This document shows, piece after piece, positions 48,401 to 61,000 of a stretch of DNA of 64,000 nt. The DNA lies in the NCBI RefSeq assembly GCF_000003815.2, contig NC_049996.1, positions 2,102,647 to 2,166,646 on the forward strand, written 5' to 3'. The stretch's first letter is position 1; the number at the start of each line of letters is the position of its first letter. The stretch is from Branchiostoma floridae. Taxonomy: Eukaryota; Chordata; Leptocardii; Amphioxiformes; Branchiostomatidae. The position numbers and the translations under genes were made by a program. The notes below the pieces were generated by a model. The model was given only the letters and a program-made list of their open reading frames with translations, was not told the DNA's origin and made no database searches.

Positions 48401-51311
48401 AAAATCGGAATTCCCATTGTAAAGAGACGATGTAGCGATGTAATATTTTTCTATGATTCAACAGGTATTAGTCTACGAAAAGAAAAATATGTTTTTATGC
48501 ACAATTTTAACGATGTCTTGCAAAACAGTACCACAGTTTTTGTTGTAATATCGGAATAAAACAGTAACACAGTTGAAGTACTGATTATAATCTAGCCATT
48601 GACGACTTATCTTTGACATACGTCATAACAAACTATGAAATATACATACCGACCGTGATTTCCGTCCGTTCCACGTCAACCAGGCTATCTATTTAATCAG
48701 AACAACAATGTTATTATGCAGATAATAAATCAGACATATACATGGCAGTATTTCAGGTACAAACAGCTAAACAATAGGATAAATCCTTCTCAATTTCAAT
48801 CAGTCTCCCATAGGGGAGTTGCGTGTTGGTGCGGTTTGCTTACAACAATTGGGGAGGTCAATATATGGGAATGGATCAATGGGGCCATTGCACCTTATAT
48901 CAAATCTGGTGACTGTGAAATAGAATATACACAAAGTGGAATCAGTTTACCATGTCGCACCAATTTTGACTTCTGTAATGTTATTTCTCTTCTGGCTACT
49001 TTACAATCAAGTCGAATTCACTTAGTGGAATACGATCCTTATGTGGGTTGACATTGAAAATATTCTATGTATTTGTCAACTATCATTTTGTTGCGATTTG
49101 TACTTAACAAAGTGGGTACATATGTGCAATGAAGGTCTTCACTCATTCATTCATTCAATTACGTTGGTACGTCAATAAAGGTTAGACATCCAGGTAACCA
49201 TTACATGATAGAAAATAATTCATCAGTAACGTATGCTTTATGGTAAATGCTATCTGAAATAACTAAACCTTAAAGATTATCAATCTAGTTACTTGGTTCG
49301 TTCTATACTATGTCGCTCTTTGAATACTTTGTTCACCACAATTGCCATGGGTGCAAACCTCAAAATCATCATTGATAAAACAACGCACCTATTTTCTTTG
49401 GTTGGGAAGGTTTCTTCTGTCCAGAGACTGTATCGATGACTGTAGTCACATTCCCCAGCTTTGGAAGTGTACCTTTGACCCTTGTGTGGGTCTGTACTGA
49501 AGCCGAAGAAACACCAATACTATCACTGGTTGGTACTGTCATACTGGATGTCGTTGGTGACACGTTTGTGGTCACTTTAGTGGAAGCAGAAGTTGAAGTA
49601 GTATGGATGGTGCTTTTGCTGGTACCTATTGCTGGTATTGACACAGTGGGTGTCGTCTTAGCCGTTATAGCTGAAGCAATTGTTTGCAATGGTGTTGTTT
49701 TTGCTGCTGTAGCAGAGGCAGTTACTTGCGTGATTGTACTTGCCTTAGTAGTGGTAACTTGCGTTATGCTATGTGTGGCAGAAGAAGCAGTTGCCGGTGG
49801 TATTTTAGCTGTAGGGGTATAAGCACTTTGAGCCATCTTGTTTGTTGTGGAAGCAGTTGATTTCACCATTATCTTAGATGCTGAAGATGCAGATGTCTTA
49901 GTCTTTCTAGGTGTTGCATTAGAAGCAGATGTTTGCTTCAAATTGGGTGATGTAGCAGAAGAAATTGTTTGCGTCATTTGAGCTGTTGTAGCAGAAGTGA
50001 CTTGCGTTTGTTTAGCAGTGGTAACAGGAGTTGCGACCCGTTGCATTTTAGACATTGTAACTGTGTCAGTTGCCTGTGGTATTTTAGGGGTTGAAACAGA
50101 ACCAGTTGCCTGTGGCGCTTCAGATGTTGTAGAAGAGTCAGTTGCCTGTAGTGTTTTAGGTGTTGCCAGAAATCCAGTTGTCCGTGGCATTTTATATGTT
50201 GTAGCGGAATCAGTTGCCGGTGGCATTTTAGGTGTTGTAGCAGAGGTAGTTGTTTGTGACATTTCAGATGTTATAGCAGTGGATCTTGCTTGTAGTGTTG
50301 CAACGGAGTCAGTGGTTTGTGTCAGCTTAGCTGTTGAAGAAGAAGCGCTTGTCGACTTTTCAGTTGCTGCAGGAGAAATATATGATTGTGTTGTAGCTGA
50401 TGTGGGGGAAGCAATTGTTTGTGTCTCTGTACTGTTTTGAAAATCAGTATTCGAAGAGCTAGTAGCAGTGTCAGTGGTGCCATCAATTGTGTGCTTGCTA
50501 GCATGTCCAAAAGTGGTTGAAACATTCGTACTTTGTTCTAAAATGTTACCTTTGGTTGTCACAATGTTCTCTCTAGTTGCAGTTCTAGTAGATGCTGCCA
50601 TTGACGACAAAACTTTGATAATAGTCGTAGGTTTCATTGTAGATGCCTCCGTTGATGTTGACATCTTCTTGGAATGTGTTACAGCGGCATTGCTGGTTGA
50701 TGTTGGCTTTGTTGTTGTTGATGTTGTTGTTGTTCCTCCTGTTGTAGTTCTCACAATAGGACCAGTTGCAGCTTGTGTTGATGTTTTCATTTGTAATCCC
50801 GTTCCTGATGATGTCACCAAAGGCATTGCCATCGTTCCTGTCTTTCGTGTCTCGATGTTTGTAGCAGCAAATGATGTTGTGGTCGTAGCGCTCGATGAAG
50901 GGTTGTTGATTGTTCTTGTAACCACAACAGTTGTCACAGCAGTCCTTGGTAAAGACTGGGCGGAAACTGTGGCCACCAAATCAAATATACAATAGATATA
51001 AAATAATATAAAATGTTTTCTGATGTGTAAAGTATTTTGCAGTCATTTTTACGAGAAGGTGTTCAAGTAAATATTTTGAGTATCATTTCTCACGAAAATC
51101 AGAGGGTTGGTTCGTCCTAAATCCTCAAGATCAAAATGTTGGCAAACCCTGTTTCTCTTTGTCATAATGAGAAACTTTTACCACATTGCTCAACATCAGC
51201 AACTTATGGTAAGATTTTGCTTATGGTTATCAGCAGTATATGAGAAAATCACTCACCTTTCGAAAGCAAGCTGACGCCCAAAAGAACAACGACTACAGAT
51301 TGACCCCTCAT
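45446..51311 (-). CDS. Transmembrane mucin A with SEA and EGF-like domains
   Basis: Minus-strand exons: 51257-51311 (signal peptide MRGQSVVVVLLGVSLLSK), 49389-50966 (about 525 Thr/Ser-rich residues), 48650-48688, 47982-48133, 47796-47860, 47080-47276, 46302-46488, 45446-45710; 2538 nt, 845 aa, all phases consistent. SEA domain spans the four exons between 48688 and 47080 (FADAFKATV, RPHVVVDFRVMYNY, AGELIVDG). The canonical GSVVV autocleavage motif is replaced by RPHVVV. EGF-like part has ten Cys (NPCKYFDC to GERC). TM about 780-805 (GAAGIIALTIFVLSLCLC), then a Lys-rich tail (KKKKSEKKKRK) ending DQDNWSFG. Family role: heavily O-glycosylated cell-surface barrier. The TGA stop overlaps a strong donor (GTGAGT at 45444-45449), so an extended tail isoform is possible. 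Confidence 0.88.
46075..46174. other. Assembly gap (100 N)
   Basis: 100-N placeholder in the last intron of mucin A, next to a poly-G run at about 45998-46009. It interrupts no known exon. Confidence 0.99.
46892..47052. mobile_element. Palindromic foldback element, 161 bp, in a mucin A intron
   Basis: Outer arms CTCCAAGCAGAGGTTAGGCT and AGCCTAACCTCTGCTTGGGG are inverted, and inner arms CGGGCTTTCTATTTTGT and ACAAAATAGAAAGCCTG continue the pairing, so nearly the whole element can form one hairpin. No coding capacity. Confidence 0.8.
47410..47530. mobile_element. SINE body fragment
   Basis: 'gctgatacgagacggaggttcaccaggcctcc.tccgggtgac' and 'caactccagacaaaaggatttg' match the body of the SINE at 57700-58110. 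Intron of mucin A. Confidence 0.6.
48205..48405. repeat. Three-copy tandem repeat, unit about 66 bp
   Basis: Three successive copies of 'gaattgacgaaatatgatatataattcaatacaattaagaatctaaaactacgcacacgaaaaca', with only a few substitutions between them. Intron of mucin A. Confidence 0.9.
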
Positions 51312-54300
51312 GACGATGACATTAAAACACACAAATGACTTGCTAGCACGAATCTTCTTCCTGGTCGATATGCCACGAAAGGGAAAAACGCAGAGGTTAT
51401 GCCTTTGTGTCTACCTTGATTATGATACTGTTTTACCCTAGCTCGTTAACGTCGTGATTCGGGTCGATTGGGTTGTAACTAAGACGGGCTGGCTGATCGC
51501 ATGCATTCCTATGACGTTTGCAGCTTTCCCTTGGGAGCTTCTTTTTTTATGTTTTAGGGATCGTTTCTTTAGTTATGTTCATCTTCACGAAAGGAAAACA
51601 TATCGTTTTGCTCCGTTTTTCCTCTTCTTCCTTCTCCACCTCTTCCTTAAACAAATAAGCTCAATGACCAGACGGCTGTTACCATGGTTATTGGTACATT
51701 CGCAGACACCCTGTGGTGTTCGATTACATTATGTAGCAAGTGGTAGGACATAGCCGGAGGGACTGGTCACCATATATGTTAATGTATGCTGAGTAATAAA
51801 CAGAGCAGTAGTTTGTAAGACTACACTATGTTAAGTAAGATATTACTTATTTGCGTGCAAATCACGCAAATGCTGCAGGTTGCCATAGTAGTGTTTTATG
51901 TTTATGTACATTATTGGGATGACGACAATAAAATGTTGGAGTGTCAAATTGGGGTATATTTCAACCTCTAAAGATATCGAATTGGGGCATGTTTTTAACC
52001 TACAAAGCGTATAGACTCAAGTGAACAGTTCATCAATGCTATTTCCAATTAGCATTGTACAGTAAATGTTGAATCATAGTTGACATCCATTGATCTGGCT
52101 TTCTGTTCTCACTATCAGCTCTCACGAAGCCGATTGTCTTCTGCTTTTTACTTCGTCCTTAGAGACTTTATCCGTTTTATCAAGGATGACCGTACGTGTG
52201 AATCCTGAAGTAAACCATTCGGAAGGTTCGAGAGAAATGTTGTTCTATTATTCATCACGTGATTGGGTTGCTAGGAAGCAATGACAATACTTTTCCGTCA
52301 TTTTCAGCCTTTTAGAATTGAGTGGAAGAGTACAAATATATATTTCTAAGTCGTCTAAAGTCATCATCATAGCAATTGTAATTGTCGACATTTCCTAGAC
52401 ATATCTAATGTTATCAAGTACAAACCTACAGATCTGCCAGTTAAGAGTCTTTGATAACACCAATGAAAAGCTGGATATTTGTATTTCACACAATGATAGC
52501 GTTGCACCTGTCCTTGGTGCTGATTGGTCAAATCTGACTGTGGTTTTAATTGATAAGCCTCTAAGTTTTCCCTGTCCTTGGTGCTGAATGGTTAACCTGG
52601 CCGTGCAAACATATTCAACCAACATTTTGCTATCTTTAGACGTGCAAAATGTGGACCATCCAAACTTAACCATAGTAAACTAGATATCTGTCTATATACA
52701 GATATCCTGCAGTCTCTATACCTTCCTATCCCATTCATAATTCCATTCCATTACTCTGCTGTCTTACTCACTCATACGATACAAGGAGTTATCTATTGAT
52801 GCATGTAGGTACATTCTTATGCTGCATACCACCTGTATCCTTTGATATATCGTCTCCCACATATACCTTGTACAGGCTTTTGTTATATCATAAGTATTGA
52901 CACAATGATACATGGCTAACTGATGTCGTGCCCCGATCATCATGTAACATGCGTGACTCAGGAATACCAGACAATACAGGGGTTGTCAACAACGTTTACA
53001 GCTTATTTTATCATCCTGGACTCTTGCATTAGCCACACTATGTGGGCGGATGAGTGGCCCTAGTACCAATGCTTTGCCGTCAGCCGAAGTCACAAATGTA
53101 TTCATGATCTATTCATAAATATATTTGATATTTAGTATGTGAGTCATATACAGCTTGTTTATTCAGCTTTATTTACATATAGACAGCTTTTCTTCGTCAG
53201 ATCTAACGAAGCATGCGTAGCATCAAATACAGTTCGGAAATACCTTCCAGTGACAATGCTACATGTGTTAGCGTGACAGTTCATCTGGGTTGTTAGCAGT
53301 ACAACTTCCTTCCATTACAAAGTGTAGCTCAATTTTGTACTGTACTACACGTGACCGGACCCACTGCTTTATTGCTACAACACATCAGATTTTCAATCAA
53401 ATCTATCACAAATTAGTTTGGGGCTCGCATATTATATCTATACTAAAAGGGGTCATTTTTAAGATACTGTAAACGTACCAATCTCGTACTCAAACGACCA
53501 TACAGAACGGTAATTCTATATGGTGCAGTGCCATCATGGCCAAGTGGCTAGGCTTACGAACTTAAACACGGGATCTAGAAATCACGGGTTCGATTCCAGT
53601 CGTTCCTGACATTGTGTCCTTGGGAAAGGCATTTTATACGACTTCCCCCTCGGTTTACAAATGGGTACCTGACTTTGGTTGGGCAGGTAAAAGGCAATGG
53701 AAAGAGAGGGATGGCCTCCACCTTCCAATACTGTATCATAGACACAAAGGGTAATAACTTATAGAGCCACTGCGGTCTCAAAAAGACTAAAGGACCTTTA
53801 CCTTTTATCATTATTGATGACGCATTCGTGTTGTTCACTTTATTAAAATTGACAGGAATGTCTTGGGCGTAGGAACAACGTCTGGCCTACTGTTACTATT
53901 AATTTACATTTCTATTCATATTTGCTTTCACATAAATCATTTATTGACAACACATTGTATCACAAAAGCCGGTTCATTTTCTTGGGTCACGCAAGTATAG
54001 CAAATGTGTCAACGTATATACAGCAATCTTTCTTGATATGTATACTACCAGAAACAGAGAACATGCGATGTTGTCTTTCCTTAGCAACAACTAATCCATC
54101 TTTATTAGTCTGAAAAATACCACGTCCATTATAATATGCTGAAGAACATAGTGATTTCTACAGATGTGTGTTATCATCCTCGTAAACGAAATTGAACTTG
54201 ACTATTAATTTGTATATAATTGACGTGCATGTCTTTACCAAGTTTTGTACATAAATATCGGTTTTCTATACATGTATGCTATATGATATGAGGTAATATA

Positions 54301-54948
54301 TATATTTTTCTTCATAACATTCATTTAGGATAAGTAATGCAACTCTTCAATTTTTTTTACCTGGTTATAGTTAATTAATTATTACCCTGGATATCTACTG
54401 CTTGTCTTTTAAAATATGGAAAGTTCTGTCCTTATGATATATGCAGAGCAGTTCCCACTACAACACATAGCGTTACATTTAGGAAATTCAGAGTCATTAC
54501 TACCTTTTATACGGTCTGTAACACATCATTGCTTAAGGTAGATACAATTTTGTGTCCCACATCAATACAATATGTAACGTTAAAATTGAAGACAATAGGT
54601 CTTTTGTAGAATCCAAATCCTCATATGCAGGTCATTTGACATAAACACTGTTTTGTACATTGTTAAACTGACGTCTAATGCATGAATAAAACGCATGTAG
54701 GATGCTGTGGGTGCTATTTTAACAGGCAGGAGGTAGGGACTGTCTATGTATATAATTTTTATGTAAATATGCGTTAACGATCGCATCTGTAAGCAGCGAC
54801 ACCTATGCTGCAGTTTAACGTTTCCCTAACGCATGGACAGATCGTGTGTAGGATTCCGTGGTGCTATTCAGAGAGGCAGGAGGTAGGGACTGTCCACGTA
54901 CTTTGCGTTTGGGATTGCATCTGTAAGCAGCGACACCTATGCTGCAGT
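51312..54948. other. Intergenic region between mucin B and mucin A
   Basis: About 3.6 kb that should hold the mucin A promoter (near 51320-51500) and the mucin B 3' UTR. Apart from the SINE at 53530-53806 and the duplicated tail segments at 54670-54948 I see nothing supportable. Confidence 0.5.
53530..53806 (+). mobile_element. Lancelet tRNA-derived SINE, near full length
   Basis: tRNA-like head with A-box ATGGCCAAGTGGCTAGGC and B-box GGGTTCGATTCC, then 'tgtccttgggaaaggcattttatacgac', 'aaatgggtacctgactttggttgggcaggtaaaaggcaatggaaagagag', 'tcataga.acaaagggtaataact' and 'ggtctcaaaaagactaaaggacctttacctttt'. This matches what I recall of the abundant Branchiostoma SINE family and is a strong taxonomic marker. 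Confidence 0.85.
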
Positions 54949-55032
54949 TTAACGCTTTCCTAACGCATGGACAGATCGGGTGTATGAATTTGCAGGTGCT
55001 ATTCTAACAGGCAGGAGGTAGGGACTGTCTTT
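54670..55032 (-). repeat. Triplicated segment from the cytoplasmic-tail exon of mucin B
   Basis: Copies at about 54670-54743, 54828-54896 and 54949-55032 all read (minus strand) GACAGTCCCTACCTCCTGCC, then ATAGCACC..., then CATGCGTTA. Period is about 125-150 bp with an interspersed 'gcagcgacacctatgctgcag' sequence. Only the copy at 54949-55032 is joined to the TM-encoding part. Confidence 0.75.
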
Positions 55033-58000
55033 CCTACGCTTGAAGACGACACAGGCCAGCAGGACAGCCTGTACACCCACTGCAGCGCAGACGGCAGCGA
55101 CGTGTGAGATGAAGTACTCACATCGCTCACCGGTGTACCAACCGCCTGAGGTAGAGTCGCATCTAAACACAAGAAAACACGTGTGTTGTACTATACCCCA
55201 ATATATCATTTCATTCAGATATACTATTTGAGGATCTAGCAAATAGCACAGTGTTTATGAAAAGACCCCTGCTTAAAATCATAAAAGAATAAAATCCAAT
55301 TCAACATTTTGAGTAAATGGATGGATCACAGAAAAGTAAACATAAACCCAGTAGTGGCTACGAACGAAGAGCAACCAAAGATTTGAAGAATTGCTTAACG
55401 GACTTCACACTAGTATATAAAGAACGATTTTTCTTACGCTTTGTGTTTTTTGTTTGCCTTTTGAATTATAGCTTTACATTTTGCATCAAATTGATTTATA
55501 AAAAATAATAGTCACAGAAATTCAATATTAATTTTGTCACTGTACGATTACCAAAATTGATATCACTAAACACCCTGATCTTTTAAAACAACGGACATAG
55601 GTTACCCCACGGATAAAGGTAAACTACCGTTAATACTTGTTCGTAACAAAACTCAATAGTAACTTACTTGCATGTTGGGTGACCTTCCAGCAAGTGGGTA
55701 CAGAATCCTTTGGTGAGACAGAAGTTGACCATACATCGTGAGATACAGGAGAACTTTGTGTTATCCACTTCATCCTGATGACAGCTGAAGCCTCTGTCAC
55801 ACTCGTAGTACTGACAGGGGTTGTCAAACTGCACTAGCTTTTTCAAAGCTTCTTTATCAACTTCTGCAATATAAGAGGAGGTAGCTTTGGTAAACAGCAC
55901 TAAGACTTAGGTCCCAATTGGAAAAAAGGGCCCTGTCGAGCAGTTTAAGGCATGTTTTGGTGGTCTTTCGGGCGTGATTCCTATTTGGCCCCATGGGGCA
56001 TCTTGTGGCTCACGGGGTATATTGGGGCTCGGTCGGGCATTGGGTTGAATGTAAGTCAGACTTAAAATGAACCCGGGGCCCATATAACAAAAATACGTCC
56101 TGCCCTACCCATTGGAAACGCCAAGGGGTACCCACCGGTATCCGTCAGTCCACTGGGACAAATCTGTGGCTTCGGAGTCCTGACGGGCAACGATGGCATT
56201 GAGACCTAAGCCTAACTGCCGAAAATAATTTCATGAGGCTTGTACAACATAGGATAGTGGAGTTTTCGTTTTCACAGCCAGTAATTTCTCTCATCTGCTA
56301 ACGTTTTGATGCCTATCAGACATCTACCTCAGAGCTTAAGCTTCTGACTGAAGCACTGCTTCTCGCCCCTCTATGTAGCCGATGAAAAGGAAGTCAGCCC
56401 CAGTGATGAACCGGGACGGGCGGGGATACAAACTTAGCCACGTTTATTTTACAAAACTTTGCAAAAGCGCCACCTACATCGAGAGGCAGCACTCCAGTCA
56501 GAAGCTTGCTCATTAGTACCTGCTTGACTTGTGAAGATGAGCTCCGTGCTTCCTACAGGGGTGAAACCGTCCACATTTAGACTTCTATCCTTGACAGCTG
56601 CAGGAATGCCAGTTCTCCGGAGCACCTATAACATATGATATTTCATATGATATTATATATATTTTTTATTTCCGCAAGGTATAAAAGTGTAGTTTTAACC
56701 CCTAAAACTTGTAAAGGCTATTTGAATTTCTTCATGATGAAGTAACTTTAAACCAATGACAATGTAATTTCCTTATTAATAATTCAAAATTTTAAGCTAT
56801 GTCTGAGTTATATATAGCTAATGGTCAATCTGTTTCAAGAAATATAACTGCCAAATTAATTTAAGGACTTCTACCACTTTACCGCTGAATGAAACTCATT
56901 TCCTTTCATTTCAAATATTTCGTAGATATTCTTTATATTTATGGTCTTAGCCTTGGGGGAAGAGACAAAAATCTTATAGGTTTCTCCTCTCCATGCTAGT
57001 TAATAGAATTTTTATCATCAGTGACCCACGCAAGTCTTGATCTAGTTCTCCCAACTCTCGCGAGAACTAGGTCTCTCCGTGATCAAGATGGACTGATAGC
57101 CATCGAAAATTTGGAGTTACGTATGCTTACCTTTAATAACAGTCACTGATTGATGGAATTGCTATTAACTGTGAACATACGTGACTGATGAATCTCTTCA
57201 ACGATCCTCTCTATGCATATTCATTTTCCCTGCTGCTACTGAATAATTTGTTTTTGTTTTCAAATAAACAATAAACAAACAAACAAACCCTGTCGACCCC
57301 TCCTGACGCCATGAGCCTTTTGTAGGCATACTGCACGATGTATGACACAGCCGTGTACTCCTCTACCTGTCTCTTCCTCCTGTTACTACTCTCCTCAACC
57401 TGTACCGTCATAGAGCTGTTGTCAGAAGAGTAGAGAATAATGGTTTAGAGGGACGTCAACAGGAACTAAGAGTGACAGTTGAGAAAGCAGGGTACATCCA
57501 GAGGGGCGGTTTCTCTGTTGGATGTCCCTGCGTTGGAGGATGGGTATACATAAACTATGGAAAATGATCTTGCCAAACTTACCTTAACTTATCGACAAGC
57601 AGTCTGTCAAACCCACTGTTCCTGACGGACTCGAAGTATGTAAGCATCTGTGAAACGAGAAGAAATAAAGTTATCTCCTTCAGTCAGTCAGTCAGTCATC
57701 ACGGGCTGGTATACCCTTTCTAGCTGAACACGAGACGGGGATGCGCCAAGTCTCCCGTCCGGGTGAATGATGTAAATCACCGTGTGGCTGATACGGTATG
57801 GAGGTTCGCCAGGTCTCCGTCCGGGTGATTTGAAGTGAATAACTAACTCCAGACAGAATGGTTTGCTCCATCACACACCGCACCATCGCACGTGAAGGGG
57901 TTCTTTAACGTGCATGGGGTGTGGTTCTCCCCATACACGGGGCCTCCATTTAACGTCCTATCCTCATTTTAACCTGAGTAAAGCGAGGAAAGTGTAAAGT

Positions 58001-61000
58001 GCCTTTCCCAAGGACACAAGATCGGTGACACGCAGCCGGATTTGTACTCGAGACCTCTCGGTCCCAAGGCAAACACGCTGCCGCTGCTCCACGCAGTCTC
58101 ACTTATCTCCTTAAACAGTTGGTAATTCAAAGGAACATAGTCTTCTTCGTTAAACAACCCTCTCTTATTCTTCTGCAGTTCCAATGACTCTCTGCTGTTT
58201 TCGTCAGTGTATAATGAATAGTTTCAACCGGTGCTACAGAATGTAGATAGAAACCTACATTTAGACATGCAGGTAGACAATATTCAAATACAATTCAATC
58301 TCTGTTTCTCAATAAAAACGGAAATTTACTTCTTCAGCGTCATATCTGGTTTTTATAGTTAGCTGTACTTGTTTCGAATTATTTCTGCCAGTTCATTGTA
58401 GTCAAGCTGAAGAAGAGTGATGGACGTCACTCGAAATGTCCAGAAATAATCACTCCATGTATTTGATTATGTTCACTTGCAATCAGCCCATGGGCACGAA
58501 TTTGCAATAAAAAAAAACATTTAAGAAAAACATTAAAACGTCCACAGAGAAATAAAAGAGGGTTGTGAACCAAAGACGGCTGTTAAGCGAAATGTGTCTG
58601 AATTCATTTATTGATTCATTTATTGATTCATTGATTGATTGATTGATCGACTGATTGATGGATTCATTCCTTCATTCAGTCATTCAACCATTCATTCATT
58701 CGTTCGTTCATCCATCCATTCATTGATTCATTCATTCATTCATTCACTCATTCACTCATTCACTCATTCAATCATTCACGCATTCACTCATCCACTCATT
58801 AACTCATTCATTCCTCTTACCGTTGCGCTGAAAGCTCCTGTGAACGTCTTGTACTCTCGTGACCAGGCTCGGGCGAGATCTCGGTGCCATGGTTTATCGA
58901 ACACGATTATTGTTGAGATCGATACGATTATCTCTGATGGTATTTGGTCTGGGACTAGATACAAAAGACGATAGAATAAACGTACTGTCTGTATTATCTG
59001 ATGATTATGATGACTAAAATGAAATACAAAATACCTAACATCAAGAACTATATACAATGTAATTGAAGTCCTGTGAGCATATGTCAAAGACACCCCCATT
59101 GTCATACCAAATTTCAGATCACTATGGGAAAAAATTTCTTAAGTATACATTTTTGGCATAAAGATGGTCAAAAATACCATAAAATTGATTGGTGACAGAA
59201 ACAGGAACTACATACAACTACATGTGTGTCAAATTCGGTGTTTTAGACAAATGTGCACAATTCTTTTCAACTAGGCCGCTGGACTAACATCAAAGAATCA
59301 ATTGATAACGATGACGACAAGAAAGACAAACGTGTTAGTGTTATTTTAGTATATACAGTGTTATTTTAGTATATACACGGTACTGGAATAGCCTCCGTTG
59401 TAGTCTTCGGAACGGGGCTGCAGCTGGGTTTTTTTGCGGGGTGGGGGGCGTTGGTTCGCTATGAAGGGGGCCGAGGAAGGGAGTTGCGGACGGGGCAAAA
59501 ACTCACTATCGCGGCAAAATCACTCTCTGTTTCATAAAGGTAATTGATAAGACTTAACTCTATCTAGACCGGGCTTTTTTTTTATTCCTGGGACGGGAAT
59601 TAGCATAAATTAGGAATATCTAATTAGAAATAAAACTTAAAATTGATGTTAATGATATAGATAAATATCTAAGTTTGGTTTAGCAATAAAACCATGAAAT
59701 CCCATAATTCAAACTGAAATTAGTAAATTTGGTAAAATATGCCTGTCAGAAACCCGTTGCCGAGGCAACAGAAAAAATCACGAACTAAAATTTTTCATAG
59801 AATTGTTGCCAACAATATTTTAGGAAAAGTCGCCAAGTTTTGTAGTCCTAGCATGCGTCGTTCGGCAGTTATACGACATCAAAGTTGGCGCGGACACTTT
59901 TAGCCCTTACCCCCTCCCCCCGGTCTAGATAGGGTTAATAACCTGCATGTAATAGTTAGTTTCAAAATTGGTTGCGAAGATTAGTCTTGTGTGTGAGTTT
60001 TGGGGTTACCTAGATTGGCAGTCCGGGGTGGGGCTTGCACCAGGTAGGCTGTGGATAATATAAAGAAAAACATGATTCTGAACATTGCGACGTTAAGTTA
60101 TTGATATTTGTGAATATCTATCACAATTTGAGAGAGATTGGAAGACTATCAGAGTTACAGCTAGAGTTCTTGCGTATCTTAATATCTATATATCTAGTAT
60201 TCTTCTATGTATAGACATCATATTTCATGATATAAGCATCTGATTTATCTATCTTTTCATCTATAAGAACTTTGCTCAGCTCTATTTATGATGAAAGTAT
60301 CTAAATTGTTAATCTATTTATAAGAACATCGTTTAGCAATTGATCATAGTAATTTTCAGCCCAAGCAAAAATATGGATATAATGAATCTCTATGCATTTT
60401 ACAATGGTTACGTGCAAGGGAAAAGCAAATAGAATTACGTAAACGGTAAAAAATGCCTAGTCTAGATGCATGACTGTTGTAAACTTACGTGGTGCAGGTG
60501 TAGTCGTCGTCGTAAGCACTGTGGTGTTAGATGTAACTCTGGGTCTCGCCGTTGTAGCCTTCACTGTCGCCGCCTTTACCGTTGTCACTTTTGCTGTAGT
60601 TGGCTTCACAGTTGTCACCTTAGCCGTTGTAGTCTTCATTCTTGTTGTAGTAGTTGTTGTTGTTGGTACTGTTGTTGTTGATTGCGTAGTTGGTGCTGCA
60701 GTTGTGATCTTCATTGTTGTGGCCATTGTAGAGGCTGCTAAAGTGGTATCTGGAGCCATAGTTTGATCAGGCTGTATGGGTGTGGAAGAGGGTAAGGTTG
60801 TGCTAGGGGGAAGGGTTAGTGATGGGGTTAGGGTAAATGGTGTTTGCTGTGAGGATGATATGTGGCTTGTTGTTAAAACAGGCAAAGTATAAGATGATGT
60901 AGACTGTTGATGTGTGGTTTCTCTTACGAGTGACGAAGACATAACCGTTGTGCTAGTGGATGGGGTAGATACGGATGGTGTCACCAGTGCTTCACCAGGA

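Noticed and set aside
48716-49051. 111-codon plus-strand open frame inside a mucin A intron
   Set aside because: No recognised domain, no repeat or splice support; likely chance.
49436-50995. Long plus-strand open frames opposite the mucin A repeat exon
   Set aside because: They are antisense shadows of a Thr/Ser codon-rich exon (valine-rich frames); the minus strand has proper splice sites and domain continuity.
58130-58195. Possible mucin B exon reading ESLELQKNKRGLF
   Set aside because: Its phase does not fit the preceding exon, and the exon at 57583-57647 matches mucin A in length (65 nt), phase and sequence; this stretch adjoins a SINE.
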